Assembly: GCA_021155045.1 (NCBI GenBank)
Contig: JAJNQB010000013.1
Location: 1-64,000 of the forward strand
From: Arcticibacter sp.
GTDB lineage: Bacteria; Bacteroidota; Bacteroidia; 2-12-FULL-35-15
Direction: 5' to 3'
DNA: 64,000 nucleotides
The notes beneath the pieces are model-generated. The model made no database searches. It was not told where the DNA came from and saw only the letters and a list, made by a program, of their open reading frames with translations. The position numbers and the translations under genes are program-made. Below, in pieces: positions 9,767-18,300 of the stretch; the first letter of the stretch is position 1, and each line of letters starts with the position of its first letter.

Positions 9767-10906
9767 TTATAAGCTTTTGTATAAATCAATCAGCCCATTT
9801 ACAAACGAATCCCATTGGAAGCGCTTTTTTTCTTTTTGTACATTTTCTATAAATGAACGCTCTTTTTTTTCTTCGTAAAAATTTACGATAGCATTCGCAA
9901 TTGATTTTGAATCGGTATTGGTTACATAACCAACTTTATTATTGGGTACAATTTCAGGCAATCCTCCAACATTGGTTACAATCATTGGTTTGTCAAAATG
10001 ATAGGCAATTTGTGTTACACCACTTTGTGTTGCTGTTCTGTATGGCTGAACAATTATATCAGATGCACAAAAATAATACTTTACATCTTCTGATTTTATA
10101 TATTCAGTTTTTAAAATAACCTTGTTTTGTAAATTATTGTTCTCCATTATTTTAAGATATGGGTCTGCAGTTTCATAATATTCACCAGCAACAATTAATT
10201 TTATGTTTAACGCTTTTATTCTTTCATCTGCCATTGCTTCTAACAATAAATCTAGCCCTTTATATTTTCTGATAAATCCAAAAAATAAGAGGTAATTATC
10301 GTCATGGCTCAATTTTAAATAGTTCTGAGCCTCTTGTTTTTCAATTTTTTCTCCAAAAATATTGTAGATAGGATGAGGGAGAAATAATTTTTTATTATTG
10401 CTTGTGAATTGCGACAAATCATTTAAAACAGATTCTGACATTGCAATAAATCCATCGCATTTATTCACAAAATATTTTGTAAATAAAGAATCTCCCATTC
10501 TTTTTTCATGAGGAATCACATTATCGGTAATCGCAATAATTTTTATGTTTTTTCCAATCAGTTTTGCAATTGTACCAAGGCATGGACCCATAAAAGGCAG
10601 CCAATAGCGAATTATAACTAAATCTGGTTTTTCTTTTTTTATTTTTTTTGCAACAGCAATCCAATTGAATGGATTAATAGAATTGATACACGTTTCTATT
10701 TTAATATCAGAAGGAGGTTTACCATTATCAAATTGTGTTTTGCCTGGGAATAAAAAATTTGGATATTGCAGTGAGAAAGAAAAAATAGATGTTTCAATTT
10801 TAGCTTCATTCATTGCCCTGCAAAGCGCTTCATTAAAGTTGGCTATTCCTCCTCTTAGAGGAAACGCAGGGCCAACAATTATTGTTTTTAACTTTTTTTC
10901 TTCCAT
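9767..10906 (-). CDS. Glycosyltransferase family 4 protein (GT-B fold)
   Basis: 379 residues from the ATG at 10906; an in-frame TTG twelve bases upstream lies inside a -7 box and is rejected. The N-terminus has the donor/acceptor loop GPAFPLRGGIANFNEAL. The C-terminal GT-B domain has FFGFIRKYKGLDLLLEAM, the ASDIIVQPYR segment and TNVGGLPEIVPNNKVGYV, which carries the nucleotide-sugar-binding glutamates of GT4. It should transfer a sugar from an NDP-sugar to a lipid or glycan acceptor at the cytoplasmic face of the membrane. It is monocistronic, convergent with the CrtD-type gene and divergent from the KAS III gene. Glycosylation of a neighbouring pigment or lipid is possible but unproven. Confidence 0.85.
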   Translation of the reverse strand: MEEKKLKTIIVGPAFPLRGGIANFNEALCRAMNEAKIETSIFSFSLQYPNFLFPGKTQFDNGKPPSDIKIETCINSINPFNWIAVAKKIKKEKPDLVIIRYWLPFMGPCLGTIAKLIGKNIKIIAITDNVIPHEKRMGDSLFTKYFVNKCDGFIAMSESVLNDLSQFTSNNKKLFLPHPIYNIFGEKIEKQEAQNYLKLSHDDNYLLFFGFIRKYKGLDLLLEAMADERIKALNIKLIVAGEYYETADPYLKIMENNNLQNKVILKTEYIKSEDVKYYFCASDIIVQPYRTATQSGVTQIAYHFDKPMIVTNVGGLPEIVPNNKVGYVTNTDSKSIANAIVNFYEEKKERSFIENVQKEKKRFQWDSFVNGLIDLYKSL

Positions 10907-10915
10907 AAATGAAAG

Positions 10916-10923
10916 CAAATATA
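10916..10923 (-). promoter_or_regulatory. Putative -7 box of the glycosyltransferase gene
   Basis: On the minus strand the bases read TATATTTG, a perfect -7 box, ending 9 bases before the ATG (10906). The mRNA leader would be only a few bases. Confidence 0.55.
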
Positions 10924-11023
10924 GCTAAAATGGTTTTTATACTTTGTTTTAGTTTCTATTCAAAATTTCCAATATAATTTTAAAATATTAGTCTTACAAA
11001 GCCATTAAATTGATTAATTCTTT

Positions 11024-11031
11024 TATTTTTG
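11024..11031 (+). promoter_or_regulatory. Putative -7 box of the KAS III-dehydratase operon
   Basis: TATTTTTG fits TAnnTTTG and lies 75 bases before the start codon at 11107. The intergenic region is divergent with the glycosyltransferase gene. No good -33 box is present, so support is moderate. Confidence 0.4.
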
Positions 11032-11106
11032 TTCCTTAACTAAACTAAACAACAATGTTACTTGTTGTTTGTTATTTTTTTGATAGCAACACAAGTATTA
11101 ATATTT

Positions 11107-12246
11107 ATGGAAAGAAACGTTTACATTAATAGAATTGCAAAATTTTTGCCAGGTGAGCCTGTGAGTAATGATGAAATGGAAAGCTATTTAGGTTTTGTTG
11201 GAGGAAAAAAATCGAGATCAAAATCAATTGTTTTACGTAATAACAAAATAACTAACCGTTATTATGCAAGAGATAAAGAAGGAAATAGCACACATACAAA
11301 TGCTGAATTAACAGCCGAAGCTATTCGTGCATTGTGTACCAATGGTTTTAAACTCGAAGATATAGAGCTTTTAACAAGCGGAACTACTTCGCCAGACCAA
11401 ATATTACCTGCTCACGGAGTTATGGTGCATGGGCTTTTAAAGTCAAAACCCATTGAAACAATTACTTTTTCTGGTTCATGTTGTTCTGGTATGAATGCAT
11501 TGAAATATGCTTACATGTCTATCTTAACAGGCAATTCAAATAATGCTGTTACTACTGGCTCAGAAAAATTATCAACTTGGATGAGTGCTCAAACCTTTGA
11601 GGAAGAAGCAAACAAACTGAGTGAATTGGAAGATAATCCAATATTAGCTTTCGAAAAAGATTTTTTACGTTGGATGTTATCAGATGGAGCAGCAGCTACA
11701 TTACTTTCAAACAAGCCTAATGAAAATGGGCTATCATTAAAAATAGAATGGATTGAAATATGCTCTTTTGCTAATCAAGTTGAAGCATGTATGTATGTGG
11801 GTTCTGATAAAGATGAAAATGGAAATTTGCACGGTTGGAGTGAGTACAAGCCAAAAGAATGGCTTGAGAAATCAATCTTTGCAATGAAACAAGATACACG
11901 CCTTTTAGATTTAAATATTGCACAGTTAGGAACTAAAAAATATGTGGAAATGTTTCAAAAACATAATGTAGATCCAAAAAGTATTGATTGGTTTTTACCT
12001 CATATTTCGTCAGAATATTTTCGTTCAAAGGTTGATGAGGAAATGAAAAAATATGGAGCCGAATTGCCACAAGAAAAATGGTTTGTTAATTTAACTAAAG
12101 TAGGAAACATTGGTGCAGCGTCTATTTTTCTTGCTGTTGAAGAGTTAATAAATTCTGGCAAATTACAAAAAGGACAAAAGATTGCATTAACAGTGCCTGA
12201 GAGCTCTCGTTTTTCTTATGCAAATGCACTTTTAACTGTAGTATAA
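11107..12246 (+). CDS. 3-oxoacyl-ACP synthase III-like (KAS III/FabH-DarB type) condensing enzyme
   Basis: 379 residues from the ATG at 11107; a longer TTG-started frame adds an improbable hydrophobic leader. The thiolase-fold catalytic triad is intact: Cys in FSGSCCSGMNALKYA, His in WFLPHISSEYF (in place of the FabH IPHQAN) and Asn in TKVGNIGAASIF. This enzyme class starts fatty-acid, dialkylresorcinol or polyene synthesis by condensing an acyl starter with malonyl-ACP. The long insert around WMSAQTFEEEANKL and the non-FabH His motif suggest a specialised rather than housekeeping KAS III. The gene overlaps the next (hotdog dehydratase) by one base (TAATG), so they are translationally coupled and likely work on the same chain. 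The flexirubin/aryl-polyene assignment is inference. Confidence 0.82.
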   Translation: MERNVYINRIAKFLPGEPVSNDEMESYLGFVGGKKSRSKSIVLRNNKITNRYYARDKEGNSTHTNAELTAEAIRALCTNGFKLEDIELLTSGTTSPDQILPAHGVMVHGLLKSKPIETITFSGSCCSGMNALKYAYMSILTGNSNNAVTTGSEKLSTWMSAQTFEEEANKLSELEDNPILAFEKDFLRWMLSDGAAATLLSNKPNENGLSLKIEWIEICSFANQVEACMYVGSDKDENGNLHGWSEYKPKEWLEKSIFAMKQDTRLLDLNIAQLGTKKYVEMFQKHNVDPKSIDWFLPHISSEYFRSKVDEEMKKYGAELPQEKWFVNLTKVGNIGAASIFLAVEELINSGKLQKGQKIALTVPESSRFSYANALLTVV

Positions 12247-12698
12247 TGGAAACAATAAAACCTATTATTGAAGGAGAAGCCGTTTCTGCTTTGATTCCAC
12301 AAAAGCCTCCAATAGAAATGGTGGACAAACTTTGGTTTAATGACGACTCAAAAACAATTTCAGGATTTACAATAAAAGAAGGTAATATTTTTTGTGAAAA
12401 TGGTTTGTTTTGCGAACCAGGTATAATTGAAAATATAGCACAAACAGCAGCACTAAGAGTTGGTTATATTGTATCGTTAATGGAACAAAATGGAGAAAAA
12501 GTAAATCCTCCAGTTGGTTATATTGGGGCTATAAAAAGATTAACGATTCATAAATTGCCAAAAGTAGGTTCAGAACTGATAACAGAAGTAGTTATTCAAC
12601 AAATTATTTTTGATGTAACACTTATTACTGGAAAAACAACAATAAATGGTGAACCCGTTGCTGATTGCGAGATGAAAATATTTTTGAAGAAAGATTAA
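12246..12698 (+). CDS. FabZ/ApeI-like hotdog-fold 3-hydroxyacyl-ACP dehydratase-like protein
   Basis: 150 residues of hotdog fold. The N-terminal motif reads IPQKPPIEMVDKL where FabZ has IPHRYPFLLVD, so the usual catalytic His position is Gln. The second active-site element, EPGIIENIAQTAA, keeps the acidic residue on the central helix. It starts inside the stop codon of the KAS III gene, so the two are co-translated. Expected role is dehydration, or binding and channelling, of acyl-ACP intermediates made by that synthase. The His-to-Gln change makes classical FabZ catalysis uncertain; the family may use another geometry or be a thioester-binding partner. Confidence 0.75.
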   Translation: METIKPIIEGEAVSALIPQKPPIEMVDKLWFNDDSKTISGFTIKEGNIFCENGLFCEPGIIENIAQTAALRVGYIVSLMEQNGEKVNPPVGYIGAIKRLTIHKLPKVGSELITEVVIQQIIFDVTLITGKTTINGEPVADCEMKIFLKKD

Positions 12699-12721
12699 AA
12701 TAAAACAAAATAGAACAAAAC

Positions 12722-12755
12722 AAAAAGCCATCAGAAAATTTCTGATGGCTTTTTT
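12722..12755 (+). terminator. Rho-independent terminator, also facing the tRNA-Lys gene
   Basis: A near-perfect inverted repeat built from AAAAAGCCATCAGA and TCTGATGGCTTTTT, followed by a T run. It ends the KAS III-dehydratase operon. It lies against the 3' end of the opposite-strand tRNA gene and could terminate both, since its arms have A and T tracts. Confidence 0.88.
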
Positions 12756-12756
12756 G

Positions 12757-12829
12757 TGATCCCGCTGGGATTCGAACCCAGGACCCCTACATTAAAAGTG
12801 TAATGCTCTACCAGCTGAGCTACGGAATC
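12757..12829 (-). tRNA. tRNA-Lys (anticodon UUU)
   Basis: On the minus strand the sequence folds into a full cloverleaf. The 7-bp acceptor stem is GATTCCG with CGGGATC (one G-T pair); the D arm is GCTCAGCTGGTAGAGC; the anticodon stem is TTACA with TGTAG and the loop CTTTTAA gives anticodon TTT; the variable loop is GGGTC; the T arm is CTGGG-TTCGAAT-CCCAG. The discriminator base is A and CCA is not encoded. Length 73 bases. Confidence 0.96.
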
Positions 12830-13037
12830 TAATCTACACCAATATTGTAGTTCCCCTTATTAATTTGGGAGCGCAAATATAGAATCAATTTTTAATTTAA
12901 CAAAGCCTTTCGGATTTTTTTCTTAATTATTTTGTATTGCCTTCTTTATCAGGTATTTTATCGAAGTTATTTTTAGTTTTATATACTTGAAATAAATAGT
13001 ATATCGTAAATTAGTAGTATAATTGTTTATAAATAAA

Positions 13038-13496
13038 ATGAATATTACTTTAGACATAAAACCTTGTGTTGGATTATCTAATTTATTGTTTGGTGCATCA
13101 GTAGCCGAAACAGAAGCCTCTTTTGGTAAACCAGAAGATATAGAAATTATGGATGATATAGATAGCGCCAAATCTACTGTATGGCATTATTGGGAAAATG
13201 GATTCTCTATTTTTTTTGACGATGGAAATAAAAAAGATTTTTGTTGTGTAGAAGTGGATAACAAAAAAAGTACAATGTGGGGAATAGAAATATTTAAACT
13301 CACAGAAAAAGAAATTATATCTTTATTGAAAGAAAAATCATTTAAGCAACTTGATTCAGAAGTGCATGAATGGGGCGAAAAACGAATAAGCTTTGATGAT
13401 GCCAATATTGACTTTTATTTCAAAAAAAATCTATTACAATCTATAAATTATGGAAAACCTCCAATTAGTTCAAAAATTTTAATTCTTCCAAACTGA
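13038..13496 (+). CDS. Unknown small protein coupled to shikimate kinase
   Basis: 152 residues from the ATG at 13038 (an in-frame TTG 15 bases upstream is the alternative). I do not recognise a named family. It is acidic, with no signal peptide or membrane segment, and alternates predicted strands and helices: a G-x-S-N-L-L-F-G-x-S segment near residue 12, an aromatic STVWHYWENGFSIFFDD region and a C-terminal FYFKKNLLQSINYGKP. The start resembles small bacterial proteins that carry a GASxxEVxxxFGxPxxx pattern. Its TGA overlaps the aroK ATG by one base, so the two are translationally coupled. No function is claimed. Confidence 0.7.
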   Translation: MNITLDIKPCVGLSNLLFGASVAETEASFGKPEDIEIMDDIDSAKSTVWHYWENGFSIFFDDGNKKDFCCVEVDNKKSTMWGIEIFKLTEKEIISLLKEKSFKQLDSEVHEWGEKRISFDDANIDFYFKKNLLQSINYGKPPISSKILILPN

Positions 13497-14005
13497 TGGC
13501 AAAACTATTTTTAATTGGTTTTATGGGTTGTGGAAAATCCACTATTGGCAAGCAACTTGCAAGTAAATTAAATTATAATTTTATTGATTTAGATAATTTT
13601 ATTGAACAAGAGAACAACCTCTCCATTAATGAAATTTTTGAAAATAAAGGAGAAAATGAGTTTAGAAAAATAGAAACAAATGCGTTAAAAAAAATTGTTT
13701 CTATTCCTAATAGTATTGTTTCTTGTGGTGGTGGAACTCCTTGTTATTACGGAAATGTAGATTTAATGCTCAATAATGGAACAGTAATTTATGTAAAAAT
13801 GAGTGCTAAAATGCTTGTTAATAGATTAATTAATGCTAAAAATCAAAGACCATTGATACAGAATAAAAATAAAGAAGAATTACTTGAATACGTTTCTGCA
13901 AAATTGACTGAAAGAGAAATTTTTTATCAAAAAGCAAATTATACTGTTAAAGGAAAAAATTTTGATGTAAATGAATTTGCTACATTTTTAGCTGATAATA
14001 TATAA
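13496..14005 (+). CDS. aroK: Shikimate kinase
   Basis: Phosphorylates shikimate at the 3-OH with ATP, the fifth step of chorismate synthesis, in the cytoplasm. 169 residues, normal for the family. P-loop GFMGCGKST near residues 7-15; shikimate-binding DLDNFIE near 31-37; the Gly-rich CGGGTP near 78; and lid-region Arg in NAKNQRPLI. It overlaps the upstream unknown gene by one base. Chorismate made through this pathway is also the precursor for the futalosine menaquinone route, represented in this window by mqnA. Confidence 0.93.
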   Translation: MAKLFLIGFMGCGKSTIGKQLASKLNYNFIDLDNFIEQENNLSINEIFENKGENEFRKIETNALKKIVSIPNSIVSCGGGTPCYYGNVDLMLNNGTVIYVKMSAKMLVNRLINAKNQRPLIQNKNKEELLEYVSAKLTEREIFYQKANYTVKGKNFDVNEFATFLADNI

Positions 14006-14008
14006 TAG

Positions 14009-14425
14009 TTATATCTTTTTTGTCCCCGATTTTTTATCAGATAGTTTTCCACCATACCAGGAAAAAGGTATAAATACAATCAGGGCACAGATAATCACCC
14101 AAGTTGGATGAGGCATAGAAAATAAATTATAAGTTCCCAAGCCCAAAAGAATTCCACCAACAGTTACCGCATTGTCAATTTTCTTTTCTTTAGATATGAT
14201 GCCAGTTATTAATCCGCCAATGAAAGAACCAATAGCATAAGCAAGTATTAAAATAATAAATACAATAATAGGAGCGCTTTTTGTGTATTCTTTTAATGCT
14301 TCCACGTCTTTAAAATCAAAGTCAGTAGGAGGAGGATAAAGTAAATGACCAATAAGTTCAATTAAAAACAAAGTAATAACTCCAGAAATAATTCCAACAA
14401 AAATGGATATATATTTTCTAATCAT
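14009..14425 (-). CDS. Small membrane protein of unknown function (four predicted helices)
   Basis: 138 residues from the ATG at 14425. A longer frame beginning at 14497 would start inside the terminator of the neighbouring gene and upstream of this gene's own -7 box, so it is rejected. Four hydrophobic segments are visible (residues about 5-25, 52-75, 84-100 and 108-125), with Gly-rich GSFIGGLITGIIS and a basic C-terminus, LSDKKSGTKK. This looks like an inner-membrane protein related to small DUF families of Bacteroidota. Function is not known. It is convergent with aroK (3 bases between stops). Confidence 0.7.
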   Translation of the reverse strand: MIRKYISIFVGIISGVITLFLIELIGHLLYPPPTDFDFKDVEALKEYTKSAPIIVFIILILAYAIGSFIGGLITGIISKEKKIDNAVTVGGILLGLGTYNLFSMPHPTWVIICALIVFIPFSWYGGKLSDKKSGTKKI

Positions 14426-14447
14426 ATTGTTTTGTTTAAGTTTTACC

Positions 14448-14455
14448 CAAAAGTA
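14448..14455 (-). promoter_or_regulatory. Putative -7 box for the small membrane protein
   Basis: The minus strand reads TACTTTTG, matching TAnnTTTG. It ends 22 bases before the ATG at 14425 and sits just downstream of the terminator of the preceding gene. Confidence 0.45.
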
Positions 14456-14458
14456 AAT

Positions 14459-14492
14459 AAAAAAAGCATCCGCCAAAATGACGAATGCTTTT
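14459..14492 (-). terminator. Terminator of the 14532-14984 gene
   Basis: On the minus strand AAAAGCAT pairs with ATGCTTTT across an inner CG stem (one mismatch), followed by a T run (A tract 14459-14465 on the plus strand). It lies 40 bases after the stop codon of the unknown gene. Confidence 0.75.
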
Positions 14493-14531
14493 ATCAACTA
14501 ATGATTTAACCCTTAAATAAATATTATCACA

Positions 14532-14984
14532 TTAGTTTTCTCTGTAAGCAGGTAATTTACCTTCTAATATGAGTTTTTTGCTTTTGGTTTTGTGTTCCTC
14601 ATAATTTCCAAAGCAAAGCGCATCTAAAATTTCGTTTTTTGATAATTCTGGTGCGTTTAATTGTTCTTTAATTTCTTTTTCACAACGATTCACAAATTTT
14701 TCAAATCGTTCTGGAGCCCAAATATATTGAGTTTTAAACCAATCAGCTTTAGTCCTGTCAACCTTAAATTCTTTAGGCATATCATCATTCAGCTTGATAT
14801 TTGTTTTTATGTCTAAGCCTTCGAAACGCTTAGGAAGAAGACGATTGTCAAAAATAAGCGGGCGGCTTATTTTAATAACATGTTTCTTTTTTTTAGGGTC
14901 AACCATAGCTAAACCTTCGATGGTTAAGCCTTTTTTCTTTAAATGACCGTACTTTGATTCAAAGCTTTTTAGTATTTCAAACAT
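14532..14984 (-). CDS. Conserved-looking cytoplasmic protein of unknown function
   Basis: 150 residues, Lys-rich, no signal peptide or membrane segment. The sequence has a basic N-terminal third (VDPKKKKHVIKISRPLIFDN), a central DMPKEFKVDRTKADWF-x-TQYIWAPERFEKFV segment rich in aromatic residues, and a C-terminal helix. I do not recognise the family. It has its own -7 box and a terminator, so it is monocistronic. The compact charged fold suggests a soluble protein; nothing more can be supported. Confidence 0.72.
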   Translation of the reverse strand: MFEILKSFESKYGHLKKKGLTIEGLAMVDPKKKKHVIKISRPLIFDNRLLPKRFEGLDIKTNIKLNDDMPKEFKVDRTKADWFKTQYIWAPERFEKFVNRCEKEIKEQLNAPELSKNEILDALCFGNYEEHKTKSKKLILEGKLPAYREN

Positions 14985-15006
14985 GGCTATATTTATTTAA
15001 GGACTA

Positions 15007-15014
15007 CAAATGTA
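15007..15014 (-). promoter_or_regulatory. Putative -7 box for the 14532-14984 gene
   Basis: The minus strand reads TACATTTG (TAnnTTTG), ending 22 bases before the ATG at 14984. Confidence 0.5.
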
Positions 15015-15382
15015 ACTATTAAAGTTATTAACAAGCGAATATTTAGACCATTGAAACTCAATTACCTACGATTGTTAAAAAAGCATAGATGAATTTTAAT
15101 CTGATAAATTATTTCTTTTTTATGATTTTATAAAATAAAAAACATAAGACCTTGATTTTTAATATTTTGCGTGATGTGTATTAAGCAAAAAAATTGGCTA
15201 AGAACTTTTGAACTACAACTTGTTTTTGTTCGACCAACGTAAAGATACAAATTTTGAAATCAATTAGCAAACACATAATAATTGTTGTGTTAATTATTAA
15301 TTGCATGATTTTGTTAAATTTTCACGATATTTGTTAGCTTTATCAGCGTATTGAAACACATTAAAAGCTATTTTATTGAATT
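15015..15382 (+). other. Gene-free intergenic region upstream of the giant repeat protein
   Basis: About 370 bases of very AT-rich sequence without a credible open frame. Close to the downstream gene, GATATTTG (about 15328-15335) resembles the -7 box except for the first base and may be its promoter, giving a leader of about 45 bases. I see no repeat, tRNA or strong hairpin. The length would allow regulation of the five-gene locus that follows. Confidence 0.4.
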
Positions 15383-18300
15383 ATGATTTTTTTGAGAGTT
15401 CGGAGCCTGTCCACTTTTTTTATTTCCTGTTTGTTTCTGATTTTTTTCACGTTTGCAAACACATTAGAGCTTAGTGCCCAATTTTCATACAGCATTGAAG
15501 GAACAATTACCAATGGAAAGCGTAAACTCGATGGAGCTATCGTTACCCTTCAAAAAGGGACTACAACTGTTAATCAAGCTACAACACAAGCAAACGGCAA
15601 ATTTAGTTTTAAGCTAGAAGTTAATGCCAATTATACAATGAGTGTTACAAAGGGCGGATATGTTACTAAAAAATTTGTTTTTAGTACGTATGGCGTTCCT
15701 GAGGAAATTGCTAAAACCTATGATGGTGGATCAAAACCAGAGATTTCTATATTTGAAATGCCCAAAGACCCAGCGATAGTTTCACAGGTAAATTCTATTT
15801 TAAGCCAACCCATGGCCAAATTTTATTATGATGATAAAAAAAAGGATATAATTTATGATGAAGCCTATTCTCAGTCGATGCGAGAAGCACTCGCAAAATT
15901 ATCCCAAATAGAAAAAGAAGCAGCACAAAAAGAAGAAGAAGAAGCAAAAAAACAAAAGCAATTAGAAGCTGCTGCTGCCAGTCAGTATGAAGCTGCCATA
16001 ATAAAAGGTGATGCTGCTTTTAATAAAAAAGATTATGTTACCGCTCGTGCTGCCTACGAAGATGCTCTAACGGTAAAAAAAGGAGAGACATATCCTTTAG
16101 GAAAAATTAAAGAAATTGAGAAACTACAAGCCGATGCTGCTAAAAATGCAGCATTAGAAAACGATTATAAAGCAGTAATAGCAAAAGCAGACGCTGCTTT
16201 TACTGCTAAAAACTATGATTTTGCCAAAATAAATTATAATGATGCATTAAAATTAAAACCAGCCGAAGTCTATCCTAAAGGAAAATTGGCAGAAATAGAT
16301 GCTTTAATTGCAAAAGAGAAAACAGAAAAAGAACTAAACGATAAATATAATGCTGCAATAGCTAAAGCAGATGCCGCTTTTACGGCTAAAAACTATGCTG
16401 GAGCCAAAACAGCATATACGGAAGCCAGTTCATTAAAATCGGCAGAGAAATATCCAAAAGATAAAATAGTTGAAATAGATAAATTGCTTGCAGATATTGC
16501 AAATAAAGAAAAAGCAGAAAAAGAATTAAATGAAAAGTATGCAGCAACAATCGCAAGAGCTGATAAAGCATTTGCTGCCAAAGAATATGCTGGAGCAAAA
16601 ACAGCCTACAATGAGGCAATTGCATTAAAATCGGCAGAGAAATATCCAAAAGATAAAATAATTGAAATAGATAAGTTAATTGCTGATGCGGCAGCAAAAG
16701 ATGCTGCGGAGAAAGAAAAGTTAGCGAAAGAAAAAGAATTAAACGATAAATATAATGCTGCAATAGCAAAAGGAGATAAAGCTTTAGTATCTAAAGATTA
16801 TGCAAATGCAAAAACAGGATATAATGAAGCAATTGCTTTAAAAGCTACAGAGCAATATCCAAAGGATAAAATTAAAGAAATAGATGCTGCACTTGCAGAG
16901 TTGGCAGCAAAAGATAAAGCTGAAAAAGACAAACAAGCCGCTGAAAAAGCATTGAACGAAAAATATGCTGCTGCAATTTCAAAAGCAGATGCAGCTTTTA
17001 CAACTAAAAATTATGCAGGTGCTAAAACTTTATATACGGAAGCTTCTGGAATAAAACCTACAGAGCAATATCCCAAAGATAAAATAAAAGAAATAGATAA
17101 ATTACTTGCAGATATAGCAACTAAAGATGCTGCTGAAAAAGATAGGCTTGCAAAAGAAAAGGAATTAAATGAAAAATATTTAGCAGCATTAGCAAAAGGC
17201 GATAAAGCCTTGACAGCAAAAACTTATGAAGTTGCAAAATCTGCTTATAATGAGGCATTATCGTTGAAACCAAACGAACAATTGCCAAAAGACAAAATAG
17301 CTGCGATTGATAAGTTGTTAGCTGAATTAGCTTCGAAAGATGCTGCCGAAAAAGAACGACAAGCGAAAGAAAAAGAATTAACTGAAAAATACAATGCAGC
17401 AATTTCTAAAGCAGATAAAGCATTGCTTGCAAAAAGTTACACAGAAGCAAAATCTGCTTACAATGAAGCATTAGAAATAAAACCAACGGAAGCTTATCCC
17501 AAAACAAAACTTGCCGAAATTGATAAAATTCTTGCAGATGCAGCATCAAAAGATGCAGCCGAAAAAGCACGATTGGCAAAAGAAAAAGAGTTAGCTGAAA
17601 AATATGAAGCTGCAGTTAAAAAAGGGGATACTGAATTTAGTTCGAAAAATTATGAAGGAGCAAAATCTTTTTACAATGAAGCATTAACATATAAGTCAGC
17701 AGAAAAATATCCAAAAGATAAAATCGCAGAAATAAATGCTATTCAAACAAAAGATGCTGGTGCAAAAGAATTAGAAAAAAAATACAATGATGCCATTGCA
17801 AAAGCAGATGCAGCCTTTAATTCAAAAGATTACACAACAGCCAAAACAAACTATAATGCTGCACTTGCATTAAAATCAGGCGAACAATATCCCAAAGATA
17901 AAATAGCGGAGATAGAAAAACGTTTAACGGATGAAGCCGCTGAAAAGGCTCGATTAGCAAAAGAAAAAGAATTGAATGATAAATACAATGCGGCTATTAC
18001 AAAAGCAGATGTGGCTTTTAAAGCAAAAACATATGATGTTGCAAAAGTATCATACAATGAGGCTTTAAGTTTAAAATCAAACGAACAATATCCAAAAGAT
18101 AAAATAGAAGAGATAAATAAAATACTGGCTGAAATTGCAGCAAAAAATGCTTCGGCAAAAGAGCTAGATGAAAAATACAAAGCAGCAATTTCTAAAGCAG
18201 ATAAAGCATTGCTTGCAAAAAATTACACAGAAGCAAAATCTGGTTATAATGAAGCATTAGAAGTAAAACCAACGGAAGCTTATCCCAAAACAAAACTTGC

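Noticed and set aside
11055..11106. Short ATG frame (about 24 codons) and TTG extension before the KAS III gene
   Set aside because: Neither has a family resemblance; the extension would add a hydrophobic leader that KAS III enzymes lack.
14426..14497. N-terminal extension of the small membrane protein
   Set aside because: It would overlap the neighbouring gene's terminator and this gene's own -7 box; the ATG at 14425 is preferred.
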